From Promethearchaeota archaeon (GTDB taxonomy: Archaea > Asgardarchaeota > Lokiarchaeia > Sigynarchaeales > SOKP01): a stretch of DNA of 18,239 nucleotides. The position numbers and the translations under genes were made by a program. The notes under the pieces were generated by a model, which was given only the letters and a program-made list of their open reading frames with translations, was not told where the DNA came from and did no database searches. The stretch is from assembly GCA_016839425.1 (NCBI GenBank), contig JAEOUI010000345.1:1-18239 (forward strand). Reading direction: 5' to 3'. This document shows, in pieces, positions 7,283-13,926 of this stretch (its first letter is position 1; each line of letters opens with the position of its first letter).

Positions 7283-8692
7283 ATGAAAAATTGTCCTTAT
7301 TGTAACGAAGAAGTGATAGAAACTGATAAATTTTGCATTCATTGTAAGAAACCATTGTTGACTTTTCTCTCACAAAAAGAAAATTCCCTCAATAAAAGCT
7401 TGCAACCTTACAACTACTTGCAGTACGAGGATGAGCAAGACGAGGATTTTAATATTTCTAAGATAGATAGCGATGTTATCGATCAAAAGATTAAGAAGAT
7501 TAATGCAATGTTAGATACAACAGAAGCCTCAGGAACCATAAATGGGGATTTATTATTAAAAAAAGCCTCACTATATTATCAAAAAAGAGATTTAGAAACT
7601 TCTGCAAAAATTATTGAGCTTGCTTTACATTCATATGGATCTGACAACGATAAGATGCACATGGCAATATGTCACAATGAACTTGGTTTGATTCAAGAGG
7701 ATCTTGGATTTTACGACGAAGCCATCTATCAATTTGATAGGGCAATTGAATTACTCAAGGATTTAGGAGAATCACAAAAACTTATCAGAACCTATAATAA
7801 CATCGCAAATATTTACCAATTAACTAAAGATTTTGAGCATTCCTACGAATATTATCAGAAAGCAATTGATCTTGCTCGAAATGAAAATCTCGTGATGGAA
7901 GAAGTTAAATCCTCTTCAAATTTGATTGATGTTTTATTCTCGTTTAAAAATTACGAGTCCATTGAAAGAATTCTCGATAGAAACGCCTTTATTTTTAACC
8001 AAATTGGGGATATTAACGGAACCATTATCACATTAATAAAATACGGAAAACTTAATTACCATAAGGGGCCAAATAACTTTGAGAAAGCCTTAAAATTATT
8101 CAACGATGCTTTAGATTTGATTGAAAAAATTAGTAAAAGGATTTCAATTTATTCTAAATCACAAATGGAATGGGAATGTTATCTCTATATTGGTAAGATT
8201 TATTTTAAAACGGGTAATTATGATAAAGCTGAAAATAGCGTTTTAAGATGCCTTGAGGCTTTAAGAACATACGAATCAGGCGATAGTCTTGACCAAGCTT
8301 TAGTTTTAAAATTATTGGGTAAGATATATTCTGTTAGAGAAATTTTTGATAAGGCGATCGATTATTTTGATCTTTCTGCACTAGCGTATGAAAAATTTGG
8401 GGCGTTGTATGATAAGGCGTTAGTCAAAATTTTAGCTGCTCAAATCATTCTTAAAATAGATAACGACAATTCTAAGGCTTTAAATTATTACGAAGAGGCG
8501 TTAAATCTATTCCAGGAGGGAGGATACGAAAAAGAAGTAGCAGATACATCACATTCATTAGGTGATCTTTATATAAAGCTTAATTTGGAGGAATTAGCTC
8601 TTGAATATTTTGAAAAGGCTAAGGAATTATATCAAATTTTAAAGGACGAATTTAATTCTCAATTGGTCAAGGAAAAAATTCAATCCTTGTAG
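7283..8692 (+). CDS. Zinc-ribbon TPR-repeat protein (about eight to nine repeats)
   Basis: This 469-residue protein opens with a short zinc ribbon, C4-x2-C7 ... C18-x2-C21 ('CPYC' and 'CIHC'), of the zinc-ribbon type often put at the front of archaeal regulatory or membrane proteins. An acidic linker follows (about 46-66). From residue 86 to the end it consists of TPR hairpins, starting at about 86, 127, 167, 207, 248, 297, 336, 377 and 417; good examples are 'ELGLIQEDLGFYDEAIYQF' (133-151) and 'IGKIYFKTGNYDKAENSV' (303-320). It lies 51 bases after another TPR gene and shares its roughly 40-residue repeat period, so the two may be related paralogues. The ATG at 7283 has no Shine-Dalgarno. The stop at 8690-8692 is 2 bases from the stop of the convergent gene. 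Confidence 0.88.
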   Translation: MKNCPYCNEEVIETDKFCIHCKKPLLTFLSQKENSLNKSLQPYNYLQYEDEQDEDFNISKIDSDVIDQKIKKINAMLDTTEASGTINGDLLLKKASLYYQKRDLETSAKIIELALHSYGSDNDKMHMAICHNELGLIQEDLGFYDEAIYQFDRAIELLKDLGESQKLIRTYNNIANIYQLTKDFEHSYEYYQKAIDLARNENLVMEEVKSSSNLIDVLFSFKNYESIERILDRNAFIFNQIGDINGTIITLIKYGKLNYHKGPNNFEKALKLFNDALDLIEKISKRISIYSKSQMEWECYLYIGKIYFKTGNYDKAENSVLRCLEALRTYESGDSLDQALVLKLLGKIYSVREIFDKAIDYFDLSALAYEKFGALYDKALVKILAAQIILKIDNDNSKALNYYEEALNLFQEGGYEKEVADTSHSLGDLYIKLNLEELALEYFEKAKELYQILKDEFNSQLVKEKIQSL

Positions 8693-8694
8693 TT

Positions 8695-9546
8695 CTATGA
8701 GATAAATGTTTCAATACCTTCAGTAATTATGGGGAGAAAAGTTAGACATAAAATTATTTCAAACGCACAAAACAATATCCAAAACCATTTAACCTTCTCA
8801 ACAGGATATTTTTTATATTCAATAAAAGCAAGAATCGGCACGGACCACCAGAAGTAGTGAGGTACTTGTAAGAAAATGAGAATATCGTTGTAAGAAATGG
8901 CGTTTCCGCTAACACCAGCACTCGTGAAAAAGGATACTAAAGTAATGATGATAACGAGGATTAAAGCTGGAATTATCTCTTTTCTTATTTTTCTTTCGTA
9001 ATATAGGTTGATTAAAAACAATATAGCAAATGCAATAACAGAAGTCAATTTGTAAAAAGCTAGCAGTAAAAAAAGTGGGGAAAACCATTTTTCCCTATTC
9101 TTTTGATACATGAAGAGAGAAAAGGTTATCCAAATATTTGTGTTAAAAAGCATCGACCACCAAAAAACCATAAGGATATTACCATACAACCACCACTCCT
9201 CGTATTCGTTTTTAACATTTTTTAGAATATAAAAAAACATTACTATCGTTATCGTTATATGGATCGAAAAGCTGAAATATTCGGGTAACAACATCCAAAC
9301 GCATATAACGCAAAAATAATTTAAATATAGATATCCTTCTATATCGTAAATATCCTGACCAGCCCAAAATTGTTTTACAGCAATGTAATAATATCGAAAA
9401 TCGTGTCCAAAAGGAACACCGTTTATAAAGCGTACAACGCTAGTGATTATACCAATACAAAAAGAAATGCACATAATGGCTAAGAACGAATATAAAACAT
9501 TTCGATTTAAACCATTTTCAACGAGCTTGTCGCCTTCTTCAGACAT
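8695..9546 (-). CDS. GT87/DUF2029-like membrane glycosyltransferase, short form
   Basis: It is a polytopic membrane protein of 283 residues from ATG 9546 (289 from an upstream in-frame TTG at 9564). Early in the chain 'GHDFRYYYIAVKQFWAGQDIY' is split over residues 47-67, followed by 'YLNYFCVICVWMLLP'. This matches the GT87 layout of an acidic residue after the first helix, 'Y..A...AGqdiY', then a membrane segment ending at a Pro. 'NTNIWITFSLFMYQKNREKWFSPLFLLLAFYK' continues the pattern across about 135-166. GT87 enzymes (PimE is one) move a sugar from a polyprenol phosphate. At least seven hydrophobic segments are visible, but the protein is shorter than the roughly 400 residues usual for the family, so the assignment is moderate. 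I prefer ATG 9546 because a TATA-like box lies about 23 bases before it, which fits a leaderless transcript. Confidence 0.6.
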   Translation of the reverse strand: MSEEGDKLVENGLNRNVLYSFLAIMCISFCIGIITSVVRFINGVPFGHDFRYYYIAVKQFWAGQDIYDIEGYLYLNYFCVICVWMLLPEYFSFSIHITITIVMFFYILKNVKNEYEEWWLYGNILMVFWWSMLFNTNIWITFSLFMYQKNREKWFSPLFLLLAFYKLTSVIAFAILFLINLYYERKIRKEIIPALILVIIITLVSFFTSAGVSGNAISYNDILIFLQVPHYFWWSVPILAFIEYKKYPVEKVKWFWILFCAFEIILCLTFLPIITEGIETFIS

Positions 9547-9561
9547 AACTATCTGAATAAT

Positions 9562-9575
9562 CAATATTTAAATAA
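9562..9575 (-). promoter_or_regulatory. Candidate TATA box for the GT87-like gene
   Basis: Read on the minus strand this is TTATTTAAATATTG. Its centre is about 23-25 bases upstream of the ATG at 9546, the spacing expected between an archaeal TATA box and the start of a leaderless mRNA. If right, the TTG at 9564 would lie inside the promoter and cannot be the start codon. Confidence 0.45.
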
Positions 9576-9622
9576 CATTATGGGTTAGGTAAAAATAAAA
9601 GGAACAGATAGCTTTTATGCAA

Positions 9623-9638
9623 CCTAAAAAAGTTTAGG
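9623..9638 (-). terminator. Small hairpin after the coiled-coil gene
   Basis: A perfect 6-base inverted repeat, CCTAAA (9623-9628) and TTTAGG (9633-9638), with a 4-base loop, lies 3 bases past the TGA at 9642-9644. On the minus strand it reads CCTAAACTTTTTTAGG, so a T6 run falls across the loop and second arm. It is a possible terminator of the 534-residue gene; the stem is short and mostly AT. Confidence 0.35.
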
Positions 9639-9641
9639 CTC

Positions 9642-11246
9642 TCAAGGGAGCAAGGCAAGAGAATCGCGCATTTTTTTCTCGGTATCAGTGGTTAGTAAAT
9701 CTAAATAGCGCAATGAAGATATTCCTTTCATCAAGCGTTTTTTTATATTTGGGTCCCTTGAAAGGTTCCTATTTTCACAACTAAATTCGAAGTTTGATCT
9801 GGTTATCATGTCGTCTTCCACTTTTTTAACTAAAATAGCTTGAAGATCTTTTAGAGCGTCTGAAAATATCTCATAAATCGAACTGGAATCGTTTACTCTT
9901 CCGGGAAATACAATGTTAATTCTTTCTTCCATCATATCCTCGTCTTCAATAAACATAGCATAGAGCGGCATGTACATCCATCGAATGGGCATTGCAAAAA
10001 ATTCTGATTTATTATCAGGTAGGGACCATTGTTTCAGTTCTTCGGCTTCCATCAAACATATGTTATGTTTTTGAACGATTATTCCTGAAATCTGGTTGTA
10101 TAACGCTTCTAAATCATCTCTATACGATGTAATTTCTAAGACTGCGCTTTCCTGTTCCTTTTCGATAGTGTTTAATTGGAGATTTCTATCTTGTAGACGA
10201 GTTTTTAAATCTATATCGTGTTCTTTTAATTTTTGGGCCGCATCATCGTCAATCAATTTAGCTTTTCCTAAAATTTCATCATATTTTTGATATAATGCGT
10301 TTAAAACATCTAAGAATTTAGTTCCTTGCTCTTTTAAATAGTCAAAATGATCTGAAAACCGCGGATGTAGATCCTCAAAGACTTTTGATTTGAGAATTTC
10401 GTCCCGCGTAAAGAATTTATTCTTTTTTATCATATCTTCCAAGGTTCTTTCAATAGTCAGAAAAAGTATCGAAACGCTTTGAATGATTTTTTTCTTTTCT
10501 TCCACTCTCCAATTTTCTATCTCGTCGCCTTTGTGATCCTTTTGTTGTTCAACTTGCGAATCGTCAATAATCGAAGAGGTTTTTTTTAGTTGGGAGCTAA
10601 AACGCTGTTTTACATCAGAGAGAGCAACTTTCAAATCTAAAAGTTTTTTTTCAACAAATTTACTAATTAAATCAACTTGATTTTTCCATCTTAGAGCATT
10701 GCCCTTCATTTGTTCAAATGTTTTTCTATATTTTTCTGCGATATCTATAGCTGTTTCAGTTGATATTTTTGAGTTTAATGGCATGTAATTCGTAACTTGT
10801 TCAATTTTAATATATGGAAGCATGTTAACAATAGTTTGAAGGAAATCAGGATTTAATAAGCCCTCAATAACGAGCGATTGATATTCTGATTCTTCGGATT
10901 CACCAATAATTTCGGCATCAACATCCTTGTATGTAATGATATTTATGATTTGTTGCAACTGTTCTTTTTCGTTTTTTTTACCTGTATCCCTTAAAAGATG
11001 TCCTATAAGCGGTTGTCTCGGTGGATTTGATAATTTTCCATTTTTCGACATGATTGCCAGGCCATCTAAAATCACATGCGTTGAAATTGTACCTGGAACG
11101 CTTGCAAACGGCCAGAGTAATCTCGAAAAAGAAAGAATCTTCTCTCCGCTTTTCATGTCTTTTGTTAATAAATAATATGCAAGAGCTAATTCCTCATCTT
11201 CACGAATGGGAGGTAAATTAGAATTCTTACGTAAAAACAAAGGCAA
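9642..11246 (-). CDS. Unrecognised 534-residue protein with central coiled coils
   Basis: I do not recognise this family. Residues 16-66 form a compact N-terminal region rich in hydrophobic residues ('ELALAYYLLTKDMKSGEK', then 'SRLLWPFASVPGTISTHVIL'). Residues 165-225 and about 305-395 have heptad-like charged helices, including 'LQDRNLQLNTIEKEQESAV', and look like coiled coils. They are followed by 'MPIRWMYMPLYAMFIEDEDM' (419-438) and 'RINIVFPGRV' (442-451), a conserved-looking globular segment, and a C-terminal helical region. No signal peptide or membrane helix is visible, so it is probably cytosolic. The start is a TTG at 11246; no in-frame ATG lies between it and the upstream TAA, and the next Met is residue 31, inside the conserved-looking part. 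CTATAAAG about 40 bases upstream may be its TATA box. It follows the seven-helix gene on the same strand by 127 bases. Confidence 0.75.
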   Translation of the reverse strand: MPLFLRKNSNLPPIREDEELALAYYLLTKDMKSGEKILSFSRLLWPFASVPGTISTHVILDGLAIMSKNGKLSNPPRQPLIGHLLRDTGKKNEKEQLQQIINIITYKDVDAEIIGESEESEYQSLVIEGLLNPDFLQTIVNMLPYIKIEQVTNYMPLNSKISTETAIDIAEKYRKTFEQMKGNALRWKNQVDLISKFVEKKLLDLKVALSDVKQRFSSQLKKTSSIIDDSQVEQQKDHKGDEIENWRVEEKKKIIQSVSILFLTIERTLEDMIKKNKFFTRDEILKSKVFEDLHPRFSDHFDYLKEQGTKFLDVLNALYQKYDEILGKAKLIDDDAAQKLKEHDIDLKTRLQDRNLQLNTIEKEQESAVLEITSYRDDLEALYNQISGIIVQKHNICLMEAEELKQWSLPDNKSEFFAMPIRWMYMPLYAMFIEDEDMMEERINIVFPGRVNDSSSIYEIFSDALKDLQAILVKKVEDDMITRSNFEFSCENRNLSRDPNIKKRLMKGISSLRYLDLLTTDTEKKMRDSLALLP

Positions 11247-11373
11247 TATGTTCTGGTTTCCGTGAATTGAAATATGAAATCCCCTTTATAGTATGTTATA
11301 GGTATATAACTAATGGAAAACCTCTTTTACAACAAATATTTATGATAAAAATGTGAATTTGGAAATATAAAAA
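11247..11373 (-). promoter_or_regulatory. Promoter region of the coiled-coil gene, with a small inverted repeat
   Basis: Read on the minus strand, this spacer opens with a T-rich tract after the stop of the seven-helix gene (11362-11373), a possible terminator. A perfect inverted repeat, GTTATA (11295-11300) and TATAAC (11305-11310) with a 4-base spacer, lies just upstream of a TATA-like CTATAAAG at about 11284-11291. The TATA-like box would direct initiation near 11260, before the TTG at 11246. The repeat is well placed for an operator but is short and AT-only. Confidence 0.3.
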
Positions 11374-12225
11374 TTACTTGAGTTGCTCGACATTGTTAGC
11401 TATCGCTAATATCAGCAACGATAAGATGATGAGTAAGGGTGGTACCGTAGCCTCCATGTGAGGCCATCCCAATGTATCAAATGCCCCTTGTAGAATTCTT
11501 CCCGCAAAATATATCATGAAACCAAATCCATTGAGAGCATATGATTTTCTTAACACGCCGAAAGTTTTCCAGGCCAATAAAAGAAACATTAATGGGATTA
11601 AAAATACTAATAATGGGAGAAATACCAAGTTCAAGAGAAATCTACCAACTGGATAAGTTCCAATCAAAATTGGCGTAATGCCCATGTTGTATTCATCATT
11701 TAATTCTGGGTCAATAAATAAATTAATGGGAAGTGAGAGTGCTAAGATACCGATGATGATGGGAAGCACGATTAATAAAACTCTTACAACATACCTTCTA
11801 AGGTCGTGATTTAAAAAGACTCTAAGTGCTTGCTTGATCTTGGAGTCTTCCTTTATTACCCTATCTTTATCAACCGGAGTAGGAAGTAAAAGAATGCCTA
11901 ATACGCCCATTGCAGACGCAATTCCCATCCAAGTAAAAAATGTGGCAAAACGATACCACCACATCAAAATATTACCGGTTGTACTGTCTGTGCCTAAAGG
12001 CGGAATAAAATTGTAATAGAATAAGAAACATATTCTTCCCAAAGCGAGAAATATCGCAACACCCGAAAAATATAACCAGTACATCTTCTTTGATACTCTG
12101 TACTTAAGTACCAAAAAGTAAAAAAACAATAACATGTAATATCCAACGGCGAGAAAATATAATCCCATCTCGATGGCAGCCCAATTTGACATGTTCATAT
12201 CGTATTCAGGAATCGCAAGTATCAT
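11374..12225 (-). CDS. Unrecognised seven-helix membrane protein
   Basis: It has 283 residues and about seven hydrophobic segments (17-40, 49-71, 90-114, 145-171, 195-219, 232-250, 262-276). A basic cytoplasmic-looking loop spans 117-146 (KDRVIKEDSKIKQALRVFLNHDLRR). Conserved-looking polar spots are 'ALGRICFLFYYNF' (61-73) and 'FAGRILQGAFDTLGW' (240-254) at the mouths of helices. The seven-helix layout with a short outside N-terminus recalls stand-alone sensor or input modules, but there is no kinase, methyl-accepting or nucleotide-cyclase output domain, so that is only a comparison. Starts at ATG 12225, residue 10 or residue 12 are all possible, with no clear Shine-Dalgarno. It is divergent from glycyl-tRNA synthetase and upstream of the coiled-coil gene. 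Confidence 0.75.
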   Translation of the reverse strand: MILAIPEYDMNMSNWAAIEMGLYFLAVGYYMLLFFYFLVLKYRVSKKMYWLYFSGVAIFLALGRICFLFYYNFIPPLGTDSTTGNILMWWYRFATFFTWMGIASAMGVLGILLLPTPVDKDRVIKEDSKIKQALRVFLNHDLRRYVVRVLLIVLPIIIGILALSLPINLFIDPELNDEYNMGITPILIGTYPVGRFLLNLVFLPLLVFLIPLMFLLLAWKTFGVLRKSYALNGFGFMIYFAGRILQGAFDTLGWPHMEATVPPLLIILSLLILAIANNVEQLK

Positions 12226-12239
12226 GATAGAATACCAAA

Positions 12240-12316
12240 ATTTGTATTTTTTTTTGAGATTATTATTTATTATAAAATAATCTTATTTAATTCTTTAGAT
12301 ATCTCAAAATACAAAT
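12240..12316. promoter_or_regulatory. Nested inverted repeats around a TATA-like core between divergent genes
   Basis: Outer arms are ATTTGTATTTT-(T5)-GAGAT at 12240-12260 and ATCTCAAAATACAAAT at 12301-12316; they are perfect complements over 16 bases apart from the five-T insertion. An inner pair, AGATTATT (12257-12264) and AATAATCT (12276-12283), shares bases with the outer left arm, so only one pairing can form at a time in a single strand. The inner loop and right arm contain TATAAAAT (12271-12278). The element lies between the seven-helix gene and glycyl-tRNA synthetase, where both promoters must be. It may be an operator for a dimeric repressor or a shared promoter architecture. Confidence 0.45.
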
Positions 12317-12361
12317 ATCATCGTTAATTTTTTTGCATACTAAAAAAAAATTTTCAAGCTC

Positions 12362-13852
12362 ATGATCGTTGAAGACAATATAGAAACATTCAATTCCTTG
12401 ATTAAGCGTCGAGGATTCGTCTGGGGGCCCTCCCCGGAGATATATGGAGGATTAGCCGGTTTTTACTCTTATGGGCCTGCTGGAATGGAATTAAAAAATA
12501 ATATACTTACTAAATTTCGAAGCGAACTGAGGGCCTTAGGTTTTGGAGAAGTAGAATGTCCCACAATTATGCCCGAGATCGTATGGCAGGCTTCGGGACA
12601 TGTGGAAAGGTTTATCGATCCAGTTTTGAAATGCGAAAAATGCAGTACTTTACATCGGGCAGATAAATACTTACAAGAAATGCTCCCTGATATGATGATT
12701 GACGGTCTTTCATTTGAAAAAATGGAAGAATTGATACAAGAACACGGTTTAAAATGTCCTAAATGCGATTCTGAATTCAATAATATCGAGGAATACAATT
12801 TAATGCTCAAGACATCAGTTGGAAACGATAAAATAGCTTATCTACGACCCGAAACGGCTACAACTACCTATTTATTATTTAACCGCTTGAACCAAGACGC
12901 AAGGAGGCAATACCCAATTAAAGTATTCCAATATGGCAAAGCGTATCGAAATGAAATTTCACCTCGACAATTAGTTCTTAGAATGAGGGCTTTCGACCAA
13001 TTTGAATTGCAACTTTTTATAGGAAAAGACCAAGAAATGAACTTCGATGAGTACGAAGAAGTAAAAACGAGCAAGATTCCCTTAATTGACTGGAAAATGC
13101 AGGAAAAAAACATCGATGTTCCTAAGGTGACTTCATTAGAAGAAGCGCTCAAGAAAAAAATCCTGAAAAAACCCGCATACGCCTATTGTCTTCACTTGGG
13201 ATATTATTTAACAATGCAATTAGGATTTCCCGAAGACGTAGTACGCTTTAGACAACATTCTCCAGACGAAAGGGCGCATTACGCAGACGATGCTTGGGAC
13301 TTGGAGGTCAATACAACTCAATTTGGATGGGTCGAAATCTGCGGGATTCACGATAGAACTGATTACGATCTCAAGAGGCACGGTGAGTTTTCTGGACAAT
13401 CGTTTGAAGTGAGTATGGGCGAGGATCCTAAAGTTAAGGAGGTTCCTCAAATACTCGAAATTGCATTTGGAATCGATAGAATTATTTATACTCTTCTTGA
13501 AAATACATTTAATGTCGAAGAGGGAAGGATAAATCTTAAATTAAATTCCATAATGGCTCCTAATACTGTGGCCGTCTTTCCGTTAGTAAGAAACAAACCC
13601 GATATCGTAAAACTCGCTAAGGAAGTCAACAAAATCCTGCTAGAACATCGACTCAAGTCGTTTTTCGATTCGGCAGGATCGATCGGCAAGCGATATAGAA
13701 GACAAGACGAATTGGGAACGCCCTTTTGCCTCACGATAGATTATGAGTCCCTCGAAGATAATACAGTTACTTTTAGAGATCGCGATTCGATGGAACAAGT
13801 CAGGGTGAACATATCCGACCTTCCAGAATTCATTAGGAAAAAATGCAATTAA
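12362..13852 (+). CDS. glyS: Glycyl-tRNA synthetase (alpha2, class II)
   Basis: It charges tRNA-Gly with glycine in the cytosol. The N-terminus 'IKRRGFVWGPSPEIYGGLAG' (14-33) and 'YGPAGMELKNNI' (37-48) are typical of alpha2 GlyRS. Motif 1 ends near P67 ('VECPTIMPE'). An insertion with two cysteine pairs (C91/C94 and C132/C135) probably binds zinc. 'LRPETATTTYL' (161-171) and motif 2 'YGKAYRNEISPRQ' (191-203) follow. 'HYADDAWDLEV' (307-317), 'DRTDYDLKRH' (331-340) and motif 3 'EIAFGIDRI' (366-374) complete the catalytic domain. An HGTP anticodon-binding domain occupies about 400-490. At 496 residues it is a compact form. Oddities are E-I-A in motif 3 where E-P-S is usual, and 'RMRAFDQFE' where the family normally has 'R.REF...E'. 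No Shine-Dalgarno precedes the ATG. Confidence 0.95.
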   Translation: MIVEDNIETFNSLIKRRGFVWGPSPEIYGGLAGFYSYGPAGMELKNNILTKFRSELRALGFGEVECPTIMPEIVWQASGHVERFIDPVLKCEKCSTLHRADKYLQEMLPDMMIDGLSFEKMEELIQEHGLKCPKCDSEFNNIEEYNLMLKTSVGNDKIAYLRPETATTTYLLFNRLNQDARRQYPIKVFQYGKAYRNEISPRQLVLRMRAFDQFELQLFIGKDQEMNFDEYEEVKTSKIPLIDWKMQEKNIDVPKVTSLEEALKKKILKKPAYAYCLHLGYYLTMQLGFPEDVVRFRQHSPDERAHYADDAWDLEVNTTQFGWVEICGIHDRTDYDLKRHGEFSGQSFEVSMGEDPKVKEVPQILEIAFGIDRIIYTLLENTFNVEEGRINLKLNSIMAPNTVAVFPLVRNKPDIVKLAKEVNKILLEHRLKSFFDSAGSIGKRYRRQDELGTPFCLTIDYESLEDNTVTFRDRDSMEQVRVNISDLPEFIRKKCN

Positions 13853-13901
13853 AAAAAAAACTTATTTAATCAAGAAATCTTTTCATACTAAATTAAATTG
13901 C

Positions 13902-13908
13902 ATATATA
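13902..13908 (+). promoter_or_regulatory. Candidate TATA box for the surface-protein operon
   Basis: ATATATA is centred about 22 bases before the ATG at 13927. No Shine-Dalgarno is present, which fits a leaderless transcript starting at or just before that ATG. The site lies in the 74-base spacer after glyS, so the surface pair probably has its own promoter. Confidence 0.4.
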
Positions 13909-13926
13909 CACTTAAAGTTAGCACCA

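Noticed and set aside
9547..9564. Upstream TTG start for the GT87-like gene
   Set aside because: A TATA-like box overlaps it and the ATG at 9546 is at the right distance for a leaderless start; it cannot be fully excluded.
12226..12361. T-box-like leader before glyS
   Set aside because: No T-box sequence, specifier loop or bacterial-type terminator is visible, and the context is archaeal; the inverted repeats are better described as an operator-like element.
12469..13734. Four minus-strand frames inside glyS (12469-12810, 12868-13152, 13220-13450, 13486-13734)
   Set aside because: All are antisense to a clear, motif-rich synthetase and have no family features.
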